Shown: in pieces, positions 1 to 9,053 of the stretch
Numbering within the stretch: the first letter of the stretch is position 1
Layout: every line of letters begins with the position of its first letter
Assembly: GCF_018614775.1 (NCBI RefSeq)
Contig: NZ_JAGGOF010000046.1
Span: 1 to 64,000 of the forward strand
Length of the DNA: 64,000 nucleotides
From: Pseudomonas fluorescens
GTDB lineage: Bacteria > Pseudomonadota > Gammaproteobacteria > Pseudomonadales > Pseudomonadaceae
Reading direction: 5' to 3'
The notes under the pieces: generated by a model
Told to the model about the DNA's origin: nothing
What the model saw: the letters and a program-made list of their open reading frames with translations, nothing else
Database searches by the model: none
Program-made: the position numbers and the translations under genes

Positions 1-10
1 GCGCACCATA

Positions 11-40
11 AAAAAAACCCGAACCTGAGTTCGGGTTTTT
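11..40 (-). terminator. Rho-independent terminator of the OprD gene
   Basis: A hairpin with arms aacccgaac and gttcgggtt is flanked by A-runs on one side and T-runs on the other, so it could act on both strands. It lies about 20 bases past the stop of the minus-strand porin gene. Confidence 0.85.
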
Positions 41-61
41 AATCAGCCGCTCATCACGCCA

Positions 62-1348
62 TCAGAAAACGTTGATCGGGTAATCCACGAACACCCGCAA
101 CTCGTTACCACTGACGTTGTACTCGCTGGACTTCTGCGAAACGCGCAGGACGGAGCTGCGCAACCTTACGCTCAGGTCCTTGGCCGGGCCACTCTGGACC
201 ACATACTTGAACTGGTTGAAGATCTCGCGCTCGGTGCCGCCTTCACTGGTGGACGTGGTGATGTTATCGCCACGCACATAAGCGACGTTGTACGTCAGGC
301 CGGGTACGCCGAACGTGGTGAAGTCCAGGCCGTAGCCCAACTGCCAGCTGCGCTCGTCTTCGGCGTTGAAGTCGGACCAGTAGGAGTTCGCCAGGTAGAT
401 GGTATTACCACCGTCCCCCACGCGATTCTGTCCGCGCTGGTAACCGCCATAGGCGTAACCAAGATTGCTGTCACCGGTGCTGCGCTGGTGGGCGAGCGTG
501 AAGCTGTGCGGGCCGGTGGCGAAGGTAGCCGCCAGGCTCCAGATCTTGTTGTCGTCGCCAGTGACGTTGTTTTCACGTACGTAGCTGTCGTCCAGCTTTG
601 TGCGGTAACCGTTGAAGTCCAGGGTCAGGGACTGATCCTTGGCCAGCGGGAACACATAGTTGGCATTCACGTACTGCTTCTTCAATACGTCTTCGACGTC
701 CGACGCATAGAGCGCCGCCTTGAACTGCTCGGTGAATTGATAGCTGCCGCCCAATACGTTGATCGATTTCAGGCCGCCGCTGTCACGGCCTTCTGCGCTC
801 TTGCGCGATTCGGCGGTGAAGCGACCGGCATTCAGTTCCAGGCCCTTGATCTCCTTGGAAGTGATCAGCGTGCCGGTGTAGCTTTCCGGCAGCAGGCGCC
901 CGTTGTCGTAGCTCAGCACCGGCAGGGCCGGCATCTGGTCACCGTAGGTCAGCACCGTGTTGGAGACACGGAATTTGACCGCTGCGCCGAACTTGGACAG
1001 GTCATCGGCGGCGTTACCGCTGTCGCCTTGCTTGAAAAAATCGATGCCTTGCGCGCCGCTGCGCCCCTTGCCGCCGTCCAGGCGCAACGCGTACAAGCCA
1101 AACGCGTCCACGCCCACACCGACGGTGCCTTGGGTGAAACCGGACGAGAACGTACCGATGGCCGCTTGGCCCCACTCGGCCTTGTCTTCGTTGCCATCTT
1201 TGTAGTCGCGGTTGATGTAAGCGTTGCGCAGCAGCACTTTCAGGCTGCTGTCTTCAACGAACCCCTTGGCCTGTGCCTGGTCGTTGGCCATGGCGTGTGT
1301 CGTGCTCAAAATCCCCAGTGCGATCAGACCGATGCGCGTATTCAACAT
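62..1348 (-). CDS. OprD-family outer-membrane porin
   Basis: A 428-residue protein with a signal peptide (hydrophobic stretch, cleavage probably after THAMA at about residue 20), followed by the N-terminal pattern of OprD porins (GFVEDSSLKVLLRNAYINRD) and a long run of alternating beta-strand segments ending in a terminal aromatic (VDYPINVF). OprD proteins form 18-stranded channels in the outer membrane for basic amino acids, small peptides or carboxylates. Length fits the family (about 420-440). The ATG at 1348 directly precedes the signal peptide. The gene is monocistronic, with hairpins on both sides. The substrate cannot be read from sequence and neighbouring genes give no hint. Confidence 0.92.
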   Translation of the reverse strand: MLNTRIGLIALGILSTTHAMANDQAQAKGFVEDSSLKVLLRNAYINRDYKDGNEDKAEWGQAAIGTFSSGFTQGTVGVGVDAFGLYALRLDGGKGRSGAQGIDFFKQGDSGNAADDLSKFGAAVKFRVSNTVLTYGDQMPALPVLSYDNGRLLPESYTGTLITSKEIKGLELNAGRFTAESRKSAEGRDSGGLKSINVLGGSYQFTEQFKAALYASDVEDVLKKQYVNANYVFPLAKDQSLTLDFNGYRTKLDDSYVRENNVTGDDNKIWSLAATFATGPHSFTLAHQRSTGDSNLGYAYGGYQRGQNRVGDGGNTIYLANSYWSDFNAEDERSWQLGYGLDFTTFGVPGLTYNVAYVRGDNITTSTSEGGTEREIFNQFKYVVQSGPAKDLSVRLRSSVLRVSQKSSEYNVSGNELRVFVDYPINVF

Positions 1349-1442
1349 GATTATTTTCCTTGTACGGGTTGATACGCACTGCGACCGGCAGCCGAAATGG
1401 CGCTTTTGCGCTCTTTTTCGGACTCTTGCTCCTGAAATAATG

Positions 1443-1479
1443 AAAAGGCCCGCCCACGAGTGATCGTGTCGGGCCTTTT
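1443..1479 (-). terminator. Rho-independent terminator downstream of the DsbA-family gene
   Basis: Arms aaaaggcccg (1443-1452) and cgggcctttt (1470-1479) form a stem with A- and T-tracts at either side. It sits between the DsbA-like gene (ends 1598) and the porin start (1348), so it most likely ends the DsbA-like transcript and isolates the porin promoter. Confidence 0.75.
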
Positions 1480-1597
1480 TATTATTTAAGAGTCATGGCT
1501 GTCAGCCACAGGCGTGGGGCGAATCCTAGTCGCGCCCTCAATCGCGTGTCAATTTCGTGAATCGTCTGTAATAAGGCGAAAAACGTCTAAGAACCGA

Positions 1598-2269
1598 TCA
1601 GCGGGCACAGCCATCCAGACCGCAGACCATCGACGGAGTAGAGGACTGCACCGGCAGGGCTTGCTGTAACCATTGGCCGAAGGCTTCGGGCTTGCCTAGC
1701 CATGGACCGATGTCGATCAACGTGAAGCGGCCATCCTGCTCCAGGGCAAAGGTCGGAAACCCCTGGCCGCCGACTTGGGCGAGCAAGGTGCGACTGGCCT
1801 TGATATGCCCTTGCACATCCACCCCGTGCAAGGCCGACTCGAACGCTTGGGCCGGTAGGCCAATGGATTGGGCCAGTTCCAACAATACGCTTTCATCGGC
1901 AATACGCCGACCTTCGACGTAGTGCGCGGTTTGCAGGCGCCCGAGCAGTTCCAGGCCATGGCCACCGAGCTGTTCTGCAGCGAGGATGGCGGCGGTCGGC
2001 GGGGCGGAATCGAACACTGCGCTGCCGTCCCGTAGCAAGCCCTCGAAATAGGCTTCGCCAAAGGGTTGTCCGGTGTATTCGGCGATGCGTCGGTCGTGGG
2101 GCATCACGTAATTGCGCAGCTGCGGCGAGACCTGCTGGCGGTTCGCGCCGGTCATCATGCCGCCGCCATGGGCGATCACCGGCAGCAAAGCCTGGGCAGC
2201 CTGCACCAGGGGTTTGGCGCCGTAGCACCAGCCGCACAGCGGGTCGTAGAGGTAATGAAGGGTAGGCAT
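1598..2269 (-). CDS. DsbA-family (FrnE-like) thiol oxidoreductase
   Basis: A 223-residue protein with a redox CGWC motif at residues 12-15 just after the first beta strand (YDPLCGWCYGAK), a helical insert, and a cis-proline segment (GFPTFALE) near residue 186. This is the arrangement of the DsbA/FrnE thioredoxin-fold family. No signal peptide is visible, so a cytosolic role is likely. I start it at the ATG at 2269, which has a ggag Shine-Dalgarno. The open frame continues upstream to 2572, but that stretch translates a REP palindrome and is not coding. The C-terminus carries a further pair of cysteines (CGLDGC). The redox substrate is unknown. Confidence 0.85.
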   Translation of the reverse strand: MPTLHYLYDPLCGWCYGAKPLVQAAQALLPVIAHGGGMMTGANRQQVSPQLRNYVMPHDRRIAEYTGQPFGEAYFEGLLRDGSAVFDSAPPTAAILAAEQLGGHGLELLGRLQTAHYVEGRRIADESVLLELAQSIGLPAQAFESALHGVDVQGHIKASRTLLAQVGGQGFPTFALEQDGRFTLIDIGPWLGKPEAFGQWLQQALPVQSSTPSMVCGLDGCAR

Positions 2270-2395
2270 GGAAACTCCGCTCACGGGTGGATTCGATGAC
2301 AGCAGGGTAGTCTTGAAAGCACTGCGGAAAAATGCCGGAACGGTGTTCAGTGTGTTTCGCGGATCGGGCGAATATTGCCTGAATGCACACGAACT

Positions 2396-2483
2396 TGTGG
2401 GAGCGGGCTTGCTCGCGAAAGCGGTCTGCCAGCCTTCGAACGTCGAATTGAATGCCGCCTTCGCGAGCAAGCCCGCTCCCACA
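2396..2483. repeat. REPIN (inverted REP pair)
   Basis: Two REP units in inverted orientation: tgtgggagcgggcttgctcg at the left and cgagcaagcccgctcccaca at the right, about 40 bases apart. The right unit abuts the left end of the IS1182-like element. Confidence 0.9.
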
Positions 2484-2500
2484 CAGACTGTGTGAAAACC
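2484..2500. repeat. Left terminal inverted repeat of the IS
   Basis: The 17-base sequence cagactgtgtgaaaacc is identical to the reverse complement of 4061-4077. Confidence 0.88.
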
Positions 2501-2519
2501 TAGCCAACCAAGCGCCAAT

Positions 2520-2561
2520 CCATAAAAATGCCTGCATCGGACGATGCGGGCGTTTTTATGG
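2520..2561 (+). promoter_or_regulatory. Long hairpin occluding the transposase start codon
   Basis: Bases 2520-2538 pair with 2543-2561 over 19 positions, with two G-U wobbles and a 4-base loop. The 3' arm contains a T-run followed by the probable transposase ATG (2558-2560). Such a structure could stop transcription entering from outside and hide the start codon in read-through RNA. Confidence 0.6.
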
Positions 2562-3980
2562 CTTACATTCAAGGCGAATCCAGAAATCAGACCAGTTTGT
2601 TTCCTGTTTCAATCGATGAGCTCATTCCTGAGGACCATTTGGTTCGGGTGATCGATGCCTATGTCGCACGACTTGACCTGGTCAAACTCATGTTCGATAA
2701 GGCCATCCCCAAGGGCAACGGTCGGCCGCCTTATCATCCCGGCGATTTACTCAAACTCTATCTGTACGGCTATTTCCAGCGCATCCGCTCTTCGCGCCGG
2801 CTTGAGGCTGAGTGCCAGCGCAACATCGAAGTCATGTGGCTACTTAATCGTCTCAAGCCCGATTTCAAAACCATCGCCGACTTCCGCCGAGACAATGCGA
2901 CCTGCTTTTCCGCAGTTTGCCGAGCCTTCGTGCAGTTCTGCCGTAGCGCGGGTTTGGTCAAGGGCGATCTGGTGGCTATTGACGGCAGTAAGTTCAAGGC
3001 CGTCGCTTCTGCCCGGCGCCATATCAGCATCAAACACCTCAAGCGCGATCAGGAAAAGCTTGAGCGTCGCATTGCCCAATATCTAGCTGATATGGATGAA
3101 GCTGACCGCAACGAGGCCGGGGAAGTGGTGGACCACAATGCGGTCAAAGCAGTGTTGGAGAAACTCACCGCCAAGCGGGCCAATAATCTGACCTGTCAGG
3201 CCCTGATGAACGAGTTGGAAATAACCCAGTTCATTAGCACTGAAAGCGACGCGGATGATGAAGGCCCCACAAGGAATGTGCGTGGCGTACAACGTACAAA
3301 CCGCAGTGGACGCTGAGCATTGCCTGATCGTGCATCACGAGGTGACTCAGGACAGCGATGACAGACGCCAGCTCGAGCCAATGAGCAAGGCAACTTTGAA
3401 CGTGCTGGAACAGCCAGAACTGAATGTGACCGCTGACGCGGGGTACTCCAATGCCAGCCACTTCCAGGCCTGTGACGACTCGGGTATCACAGCCTACGGC
3501 CCTATTAACAGGACAGTGAACAGCCAGGTTGAAGAGCCGTTATTTTTTAAGCGTGAGGACTTTACCTATGATCAGGCGAATGACTGTTACCAGTGCCCGG
3601 CAGGCCATCTTCTGACGCTGTCTCAACGCAACAAAGGAAAGCGTATCTATCACGCGAAAGCCGGCGATTGTGCTAACTGCCCGCTCAAAGCCCAATGTAC
3701 AAAAGCTCGGCGTCGGTCTCTTAAACGTCATGCTCATGAGGAAGCGTTTGAACGAATGTCACAGCGAATGCAGGCCCACCCAGAGATGGTGGAGCGTCGA
3801 AGAAGTATCGTTGAGCATCCTTTCGGCAACCTCAAACAATGGATTTACGGCAATGGCCGGTTCTTACTACGTCAGCTCAGAGGTGCCCGAGCGGAAATGG
3901 CGCTGGCGGTGAGTGCTTACAACCTGAAAAGAGCTCTCAATGTGCTTGGAGGGCGCAGAATGCTTGAGTTGCTGGCCTGA
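2558..3980 (+). pseudogene. IS1182-family transposase, frameshifted
   Basis: The N-terminal part (from MAYIQGESRNQTSLF at 2558) runs in one frame to a stop at 3316. The C-terminal part (MMKAPQGMCVAYNVQTAVD onward) continues in another frame from about 3255 to 3980. Joined, they match a full-length IS1182 transposase of about 470 residues, with DDE-type residues in VAIDGSKF, VTADAGYSN and IVEHPFGNLKQ, and a cysteine cluster (CPAGH...CANCPLKAQC) in the insert. The junction at 3250-3254 looks like loss of two bases before the expected Arg-Met-Met. A sequencing error or a programmed shift cannot be excluded, but I know of no programmed shift in this family. Confidence 0.85.
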
Positions 3981-3994
3981 GAAGGCCAGTTTTT
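3972..3994 (+). terminator. Rho-independent terminator at the transposase stop
   Basis: Arms ctggcc (3972-3977) and ggccag (3984-3989) are followed by five or more T. The transposase TGA (3978-3980) lies in the loop. Confidence 0.8.
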
Positions 3995-4060
3995 CCGCGT
4001 GTGAATGATCGGATGCCTCAAGCGAGTCGAGGCATCTGGAGATTTGAACTGGTGATTTTG

Positions 4061-4077
4061 GGTTTTCACACAGTCTG
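4061..4077. repeat. Right terminal inverted repeat of the IS
   Basis: ggttttcacacagtctg is the exact reverse complement of 2484-2500. Confidence 0.88.
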
Positions 4078-4113
4078 CACAAGAGATCGGTAGTGTTTTC
4101 AAATCCGGCGCAC

Positions 4114-4147
4114 AAAAAAAGCGCTGCCATTACGGCCAGCGCTTTTT
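4114..4147 (-). terminator. Rho-independent terminator of the small 4164-4364 gene
   Basis: Stem gcgctg/cagcgc with an A-run on the left and a T-run on the right, so it has terminator form on both strands. It lies just downstream of the minus-strand gene ending at 4164. Confidence 0.8.
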
Positions 4148-4163
4148 ATCGATCCTTCGAATT

Positions 4164-4364
4164 CTATCCTTGCATGACGTCCCACAGCGCTTCCAGCTCC
4201 GCCTCGCTGAAAAGCCCGGCCGGGTAGCGTTCAACGATCATCCGGCGCGGATCAGGTTCTCTGATCTGACGCGTGCCGTTGGACTTCAACCACTGCGCCA
4301 ACGCTTGAAGCGACTCACCATTGACTGCCAAGGGATGGCATGTGCGCTCGCTTGTCATATTCAT
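4164..4364 (-). CDS. Small hypothetical protein (66 residues)
   Basis: I do not recognise a family. The protein (MNMTSERTCHPLAVNGES...) has a two-part pattern: a helix-like LQALAQWLKSNG segment, then a basic REPDPRRMIVERYPAGLFSEAELEALWDVM tail that reads like a small structured domain. The start at 4364 is chosen because ggagag lies nine bases upstream. The ATG at 4358 is an alternative. The gene has its own terminator, which supports it being real. Its neighbours (an IS on one side, aguA on the other) suggest no role. Confidence 0.6.
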   Translation of the reverse strand: MNMTSERTCHPLAVNGESLQALAQWLKSNGTRQIREPDPRRMIVERYPAGLFSEAELEALWDVMQG

Positions 4365-4502
4365 TCCAGCGCCCTCTCCTGGTTGATGAGCGGCCAATTT
4401 ATCCAAGGTTTATGACAAAACAACTCAGTTCTCTCCCCGGAACTGCAAGCGTTCCGATACAAGAGCTATGCCAATGTATGGGTTGCGCCAATGAGCAGGC
4501 AC

Positions 4503-4536
4503 AAAAAAGCCCGCGGCCCAATTGGGCTGCGGGCTT
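4503..4536 (-). terminator. Rho-independent terminator of aguA
   Basis: Stem aagcccgc...gcgggctt with a short loop, followed on the minus strand by a run of T. It lies about 70 bases past the aguA stop. Confidence 0.8.
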
Positions 4537-4606
4537 GACAGGATGGATCCAAAACCGCCGGCATAGAGCCTGCGCAGTGGATCTCACCGCGCTGTTACAT
4601 CGCCAC

Positions 4607-5713
4607 TCATTTTGCCCGCGGCGCGGGCTGTTGTTGGGTAAGGCAGTGGATGTTCCCACCCCCCAGTAACAGTTCGCGCCCCGGCACCATGACCACTTCG
4701 TGCTGTGGAAAAAGGTTCTGCAGGATGTCCCTGGCCGGGCCATCCAGCGGATCGTCAAAACTCGGCGCGATGATGCCGCCGTTGACGATCAGGAAGTTCA
4801 CGTAGGAACCGGCCAGCCGCACCGTCGGGTTGCGCTCCTGGGAGCCTTCCACGGCGTCCACACCTGCGCACTCTTCTTCGGTGGCATACAGTGGCCCCGG
4901 AATCGGCATCTTGTGCACGATAAACGGGCGCCCCTTGGCGTCGGTGCTGTTTTGCAGCACGTTCATCGCCGCGTGGCAGCGGCTGTAGTTCGGGTCTTGC
5001 GGGTCGTCGGTCCAGGCGAGCAACACTTCGCCAGGGCGCACGTAGCAGCAGAAGTTATCCACATGGCCATCGGTTTCATCATTGAACAGCCCGTCGGGCA
5101 GCCAGATGATCTTGTCCACCGCCAACTGTGCGCTGAGCACGGCTTCGATTTCTTCACGGCCCAAGTGTGGGTTGCGATTGCGGTTGAGCAGGCATTCCTC
5201 GGTGGTGATCAGCGTACCTTCGCCATCGACATGGATCGAACCGCCTTCGAGGGCAAACCCTTCGGTGCAATACCGCGGGCTGCGCTCCATCTCGAGGATT
5301 TTGCTGGCCACCTGCGAATCACGGTTCCACGGCGCATACAGGCCACCGTCGAAGCCGCCCCAGGCGTTGAAATCCCAGTCGACACCGCGCACTTCGCCGC
5401 TGTCGTTGATGACGAACGTCGGGCCGGTGTCGCGAACCCAGGCGTCGTCGCTGGACATCTCCACCAAACGGATATTCGGCACGTCGAGGCGCGCACGGGC
5501 GTTTTCGTACTGTGCTGCGGACACCGCCACGGTCACCGGTTCGAAACGGGCAATGGCCTTGGCCACCGCCACGTGAGCGGCCTGCGCAGGCTTACCGCCC
5601 AAACGCCAGTTATCCGGACGCTCGGGCCAGATCATCCAGACCTGGGTCTGGGTTGCCCACTCGGCAGGCATGTGAAAACCATCCGCGCGGGGCGTGCTGT
5701 GCAAAGTTGTCAT
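4607..5713 (-). CDS. aguA: Agmatine deiminase
   Basis: A 368-residue enzyme of the guanidine-modifying (peptidyl-arginine deiminase-like) fold that hydrolyses agmatine to N-carbamoylputrescine and ammonia in the arginine decarboxylase route to putrescine. Visible signatures are the N-terminal [16 protein letters not shown], the acidic/aromatic [14 protein letters not shown], the His-containing [10 protein letters not shown], and the C-terminal GGGNIHC, whose Cys357 is the catalytic nucleophile. Length is standard. N-carbamoylputrescine amidase (aguB), often adjacent in pseudomonads, is not next to it here. The upstream gap holds only a REPIN and the promoter region. Confidence 0.95.
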   Translation of the reverse strand: MTTLHSTPRADGFHMPAEWATQTQVWMIWPERPDNWRLGGKPAQAAHVAVAKAIARFEPVTVAVSAAQYENARARLDVPNIRLVEMSSDDAWVRDTGPTFVINDSGEVRGVDWDFNAWGGFDGGLYAPWNRDSQVASKILEMERSPRYCTEGFALEGGSIHVDGEGTLITTEECLLNRNRNPHLGREEIEAVLSAQLAVDKIIWLPDGLFNDETDGHVDNFCCYVRPGEVLLAWTDDPQDPNYSRCHAAMNVLQNSTDAKGRPFIVHKMPIPGPLYATEEECAGVDAVEGSQERNPTVRLAGSYVNFLIVNGGIIAPSFDDPLDGPARDILQNLFPQHEVVMVPGRELLLGGGNIHCLTQQQPAPRAK

Positions 5714-5870
5714 GGATCAGGACTCCGATGAGTCATCGAGGGCAGTGGCGACTTTATAGACGATAAAAATCGGCTTTAACAGTTACAAAATCGAAAAACC
5801 ACTAAGAAAGACAAAAAGTACACCAACAAAATTCGAATTATATCGGCAAACCCGATGAGTGCAGGCTTCT

Positions 5871-5960
5871 GTGGGAGCCGAGCTTGCTCGCGATGGCGAT
5901 TTTTCAGCTGACATTGGCGTCGACTGACCTGACGCTATCGCGAGCAAGCTCGGCTCCCAC
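5871..5960. repeat. REPIN (inverted REP pair)
   Basis: gtgggagccgagcttgctcg and its inverted partner cgagcaagctcggctcccac flank about 50 bases. It occupies the 290-base gap between aguA and the fusion gene. I see no gene in that gap. Confidence 0.9.
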
Positions 5961-6003
5961 AAAACCAAGTCCCCAGGGAATAAGGGGTCAGCCGTTCACC
6001 TGG

Positions 6004-8916
6004 TCAGAGCCCTTCATCCAACACCTTCGTCAACATATCGACGAAGAAATCCACGCTCTGGCGCGAGGTCACCATCGGCGGTTTGATCTTGAGGATATTC
6101 AAGTAGTCGCCCGTTGGTTGCATGAAGATCCCCAGCTCTCGCAGGCGGTTGCACAGCGCCGTGGTTTCTTCAGTGGCCGGCTCCAGCGTGTCGCGGTTGC
6201 GGATCAACTCCACGCCCAGGTAGAACCCCGAGCCATGCACCGCGCCGACCAATGGATAGCGGTCGATCAAGGCTTGCAGCCGCGCCTTGAAATGGCCGCC
6301 GACCACTTGGGCGTTTTCCCAGAGCTTTTCTTCCTCCAGGACATCCAGCACGGCCATGCCGATCTGACAGCTGACCGGGCTGCCACCGGCTGACGAGAAG
6401 AAATAGCCCTCGGCTTCCAGCGCCTCGGCGATTTCCCGGCGGGTGATGACCGCCCCCAGCGGTTGGCCATTACCCATGCCTTTGGCCATGGTGATGATGT
6501 CCGGCACCACGCCTTGCTCTTCAAAGCCCCAGAAAAATTCGCCCATGCGCCCGTAACCGACCTGCACTTCGTCGGCGATGCAGACCCCACCGCGCTCGCG
6601 AACCATCGCATATACCTGCTTCAGGTAGCCGGGCGGGAGTGCAATCCCACCGGCGTTGCCGTACACCGGCTCGCAGATGAAACCGGCCAGTTGGCGCTGG
6701 CTTTCGGCGATTTTCGCCAGATTGTGCTCGACGCTGCGCACGTAGTCCGGGGCGCTGTCGAGGCCACGGAATTCGCCGCGATAGGTGTTCGGGGCGGTCA
6801 CCGGATGCACCCAGTCGGGACGACTGCTCAAGGCCTGGGGATTGTCGGCGATGGAGGTCGACACTGCATCGGCCGCCACCGACCAGCCGTGATAAGCCTC
6901 CAGCACGCTGAGCATGTCCCGCCCGCCGCTGTAGGCCCAGGCCAGGCGAATCGCCAGGTCGTTGGCCTCGGTGCCGCTGTTGACCAGAAACACCCGGTCC
7001 ATATTGGAAGGTGCAAGTGCCAGCAGGCGCTCGGAAAACTCGGCAATCGCCGCATAGTGAAAACGCGAGTTGGTGTTGAGCAGCGACCACTGCCGCGCGG
7101 CCACGGCCGCCATGCGTGGATGACCATGGCCCAGCACTGCGACGTTGTTGAGCATGTCCAGGTAGGACCGCCCCTGCATGTCGATCAGGTGGTTGCGCCA
7201 GCCGCGCTCGATGCGCGGCGGATCGACGTAATAGTGCTTTTGCGAGCGGGCAAAACTGGCATCTCGACGAGCCAGCAGCGCCTCGGGATCGATCTCCGGC
7301 TCGGCATCGCAAGCCAGCCCCAGCAGCGCCGCCGGCGAGGGGCAAAGCGCCTGCCAGGCCGCAGCCCGGGAGGGCGTGCAGAACAACGGCGGATTCAACC
7401 CGACGCCACGGCACAACTGGACCTGCAACGGTCCCGCTACCTCGCCCAGCACCTGCCCCTTCACCAGGGCCGCCCCGGAATGCAACGGCGAGGTCACGCC
7501 CCACAGCCGAACGCTCAACTGCGCACTGTCCAGCTGCAACATGCCATTGGCGCCCTTGTGCACGACCCCGGCGAACGGTGATTCGAGCGCAGTTCCATCC
7601 GGCACGCTCAGGGCCACGTGCAACGGATACGTATCCGGCTCAACGGCACTGTCCAGCCGGGTGCGGGACAACCGGTACTGGCCGTAACGGCTGGCAGCCA
7701 GCCCATGGACAGCGGCAGCCTCATCCAGCAGGCGCTGGTCGATCCCCGGCTGCTCCCAATTGCCCGCCTCGAAGTGCGGGCTCAGTACCCCCAGGTCAAT
7801 CAGCGCGAACTCGCGCCCCACCAGGGTTGGCATCAGTGGCGCGAAGCCTTCGCTGGCGATGGGCGCCAGGCCCTGGCCTACAGCACTGAGGATCGCCGCG
7901 TCCATCAGTTCGAAAGGCACGGAGTGGGCGACTCGGAAAATCTCCCATTCATGTCCCAGATTGTCGCGGCTGTATTGGTTACCCGGATCGACAGCGACCT
8001 GCTGTTCACCGCTAAGCACCAGGACCGCAGCACGCGCAACGATCAGCGGCCACAGCGCCAACAGTTCTTCGCGCTGCAACGGGTTCACCGCGTGATAGGC
8101 CTTGATGGCCGGCAAAATGAAGAACGGATCGCCGTCGGCGTGGTGCAACAGAGCTGCACAGGTCACCGACAGGTCGGTGATCCGCCAGGTACGGATCAGG
8201 TCGCCAAAATCGATGACGCCCTGCAGTTGCCACTCGCGCTGGGCATCACGCTGCCAGACCACGTTGTCATCGGTGATGTCCATATGGATCGCCTGCACCG
8301 GCAGGCTGGCCTTGAGCGACTGCAAACGCCGTTCGGCCTGCTGCGCAACGTCGGCGATCAACTGGCGCTGCCGATCATCCTGGATCACCGGCAACAGATG
8401 CTCGATCAGCGTATTGGCGTGGCGGGCATCCCATTGCAGCGTGCGTTCCAGGCCAGGGTGGTCGAATGTCGCCAGGGCCAGGTCGATTTCCGCGCACAAA
8501 CGCCCCAGCCCGGTCACCAGTCCACGCCCCAGGTGTTTGAACTGAGTCAGGGACTGGCCGTCGATGTACTCCAGCAGCCGGACATGCACCGCTTGTCCGT
8601 CGACCTCCAGCGTCAGCAGGTCCTGGCCGTCGTTGGCGGTTATCACCCGCGGCACCTTTACCGCGCTGTGTTCGGCCAGTTGCTTGAGGGCCGCGTGCTG
8701 GGCCTCAAGCTCCTGGACAGCGTAGCTGCCATGGCAGATCTTGAGCACGAACCGTCCGTGGCCGGTGTCGACGCGGTAATTGAGGTCTTGCTGGCTGCCA
8801 AGGGGTCGCAGGTCACCGCTGAGTCCGTAATTTGCGCGCAACAGCACCAACGCCTGTTCGGCGCTGACCTGTGGGCTTGGCAAACTGGCACGGTGAACCA
8901 ACGTAGCGAGTGGCAT
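6004..8916 (-). CDS. Fused APH-like kinase / M23-like domain / class-III PLP enzyme (970 residues)
   Basis: Three domains are joined. Residues about 1-340 are an aminoglycoside-phosphotransferase/homoserine-kinase-like fold with the catalytic HMDITDDN (Asp213) and the metal-binding VIDFGD. Residues about 350-540 are a beta-rich stretch resembling the M23 peptidase/lipoyl-like insert known in such fusions, with no HxH zinc motif seen. Residues about 545-970 are a class-III aminotransferase fold with SGTEAND, the DEVQVGYGR aspartate region and the PLP lysine K812 in TMAKGMGNG. The PLP part resembles the AGXT2L group, whose characterised members are phospho-lyases acting on phosphoethanolamine or phosphohydroxylysine. 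A coupled kinase plus phospho-lyase on an amino alcohol is therefore the best guess. Generic annotation would be aminotransferase. Confidence 0.85.
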   Translation of the reverse strand: MPLATLVHRASLPSPQVSAEQALVLLRANYGLSGDLRPLGSQQDLNYRVDTGHGRFVLKICHGSYAVQELEAQHAALKQLAEHSAVKVPRVITANDGQDLLTLEVDGQAVHVRLLEYIDGQSLTQFKHLGRGLVTGLGRLCAEIDLALATFDHPGLERTLQWDARHANTLIEHLLPVIQDDRQRQLIADVAQQAERRLQSLKASLPVQAIHMDITDDNVVWQRDAQREWQLQGVIDFGDLIRTWRITDLSVTCAALLHHADGDPFFILPAIKAYHAVNPLQREELLALWPLIVARAAVLVLSGEQQVAVDPGNQYSRDNLGHEWEIFRVAHSVPFELMDAAILSAVGQGLAPIASEGFAPLMPTLVGREFALIDLGVLSPHFEAGNWEQPGIDQRLLDEAAAVHGLAASRYGQYRLSRTRLDSAVEPDTYPLHVALSVPDGTALESPFAGVVHKGANGMLQLDSAQLSVRLWGVTSPLHSGAALVKGQVLGEVAGPLQVQLCRGVGLNPPLFCTPSRAAAWQALCPSPAALLGLACDAEPEIDPEALLARRDASFARSQKHYYVDPPRIERGWRNHLIDMQGRSYLDMLNNVAVLGHGHPRMAAVAARQWSLLNTNSRFHYAAIAEFSERLLALAPSNMDRVFLVNSGTEANDLAIRLAWAYSGGRDMLSVLEAYHGWSVAADAVSTSIADNPQALSSRPDWVHPVTAPNTYRGEFRGLDSAPDYVRSVEHNLAKIAESQRQLAGFICEPVYGNAGGIALPPGYLKQVYAMVRERGGVCIADEVQVGYGRMGEFFWGFEEQGVVPDIITMAKGMGNGQPLGAVITRREIAEALEAEGYFFSSAGGSPVSCQIGMAVLDVLEEEKLWENAQVVGGHFKARLQALIDRYPLVGAVHGSGFYLGVELIRNRDTLEPATEETTALCNRLRELGIFMQPTGDYLNILKIKPPMVTSRQSVDFFVDMLTKVLDEGL

Positions 8917-9053
8917 ACAACAACCCCTGTGGTGGTTTTATCGGATGCCTATCACGCCACTGAGTCGGGGGATAAGCAACCCCTCTCTTACCACGAGTTG
9001 CCACTGCCCCCTCGGGCTTATCCGAATATCGCGCTTGCGTCCCCCCCCGCCCT

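Larger units (their letters stand above)
2484..4077 (+). mobile_element. IS1182-family insertion sequence, complete ends
   Basis: The element is 1594 bp, bounded by perfect 17-bp inverted repeats cagactgtgtgaaaacc (2484-2500 and 4061-4077). The bases outside each end are caca (2480-2483 and 4078-4081), consistent with a 4-bp target duplication. The insertion point is the outer edge of a REP unit. Inside is one transposase reading frame broken by a frameshift, a hairpin over the transposase start, and a terminator at its stop. With the transposase broken, the copy is probably not autonomous. Confidence 0.88.

Noticed and set aside
2396..2483. Regularly repeated palindromes considered as a possible CRISPR
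   Set aside because: Units are inverted pairs at scattered gene borders, not a direct array with unique spacers.
2270..2572. N-terminal extension of the DsbA-like gene
   Set aside because: Translation of the extension is REP-derived and there is no ribosome site, while the ATG at 2269 has one.
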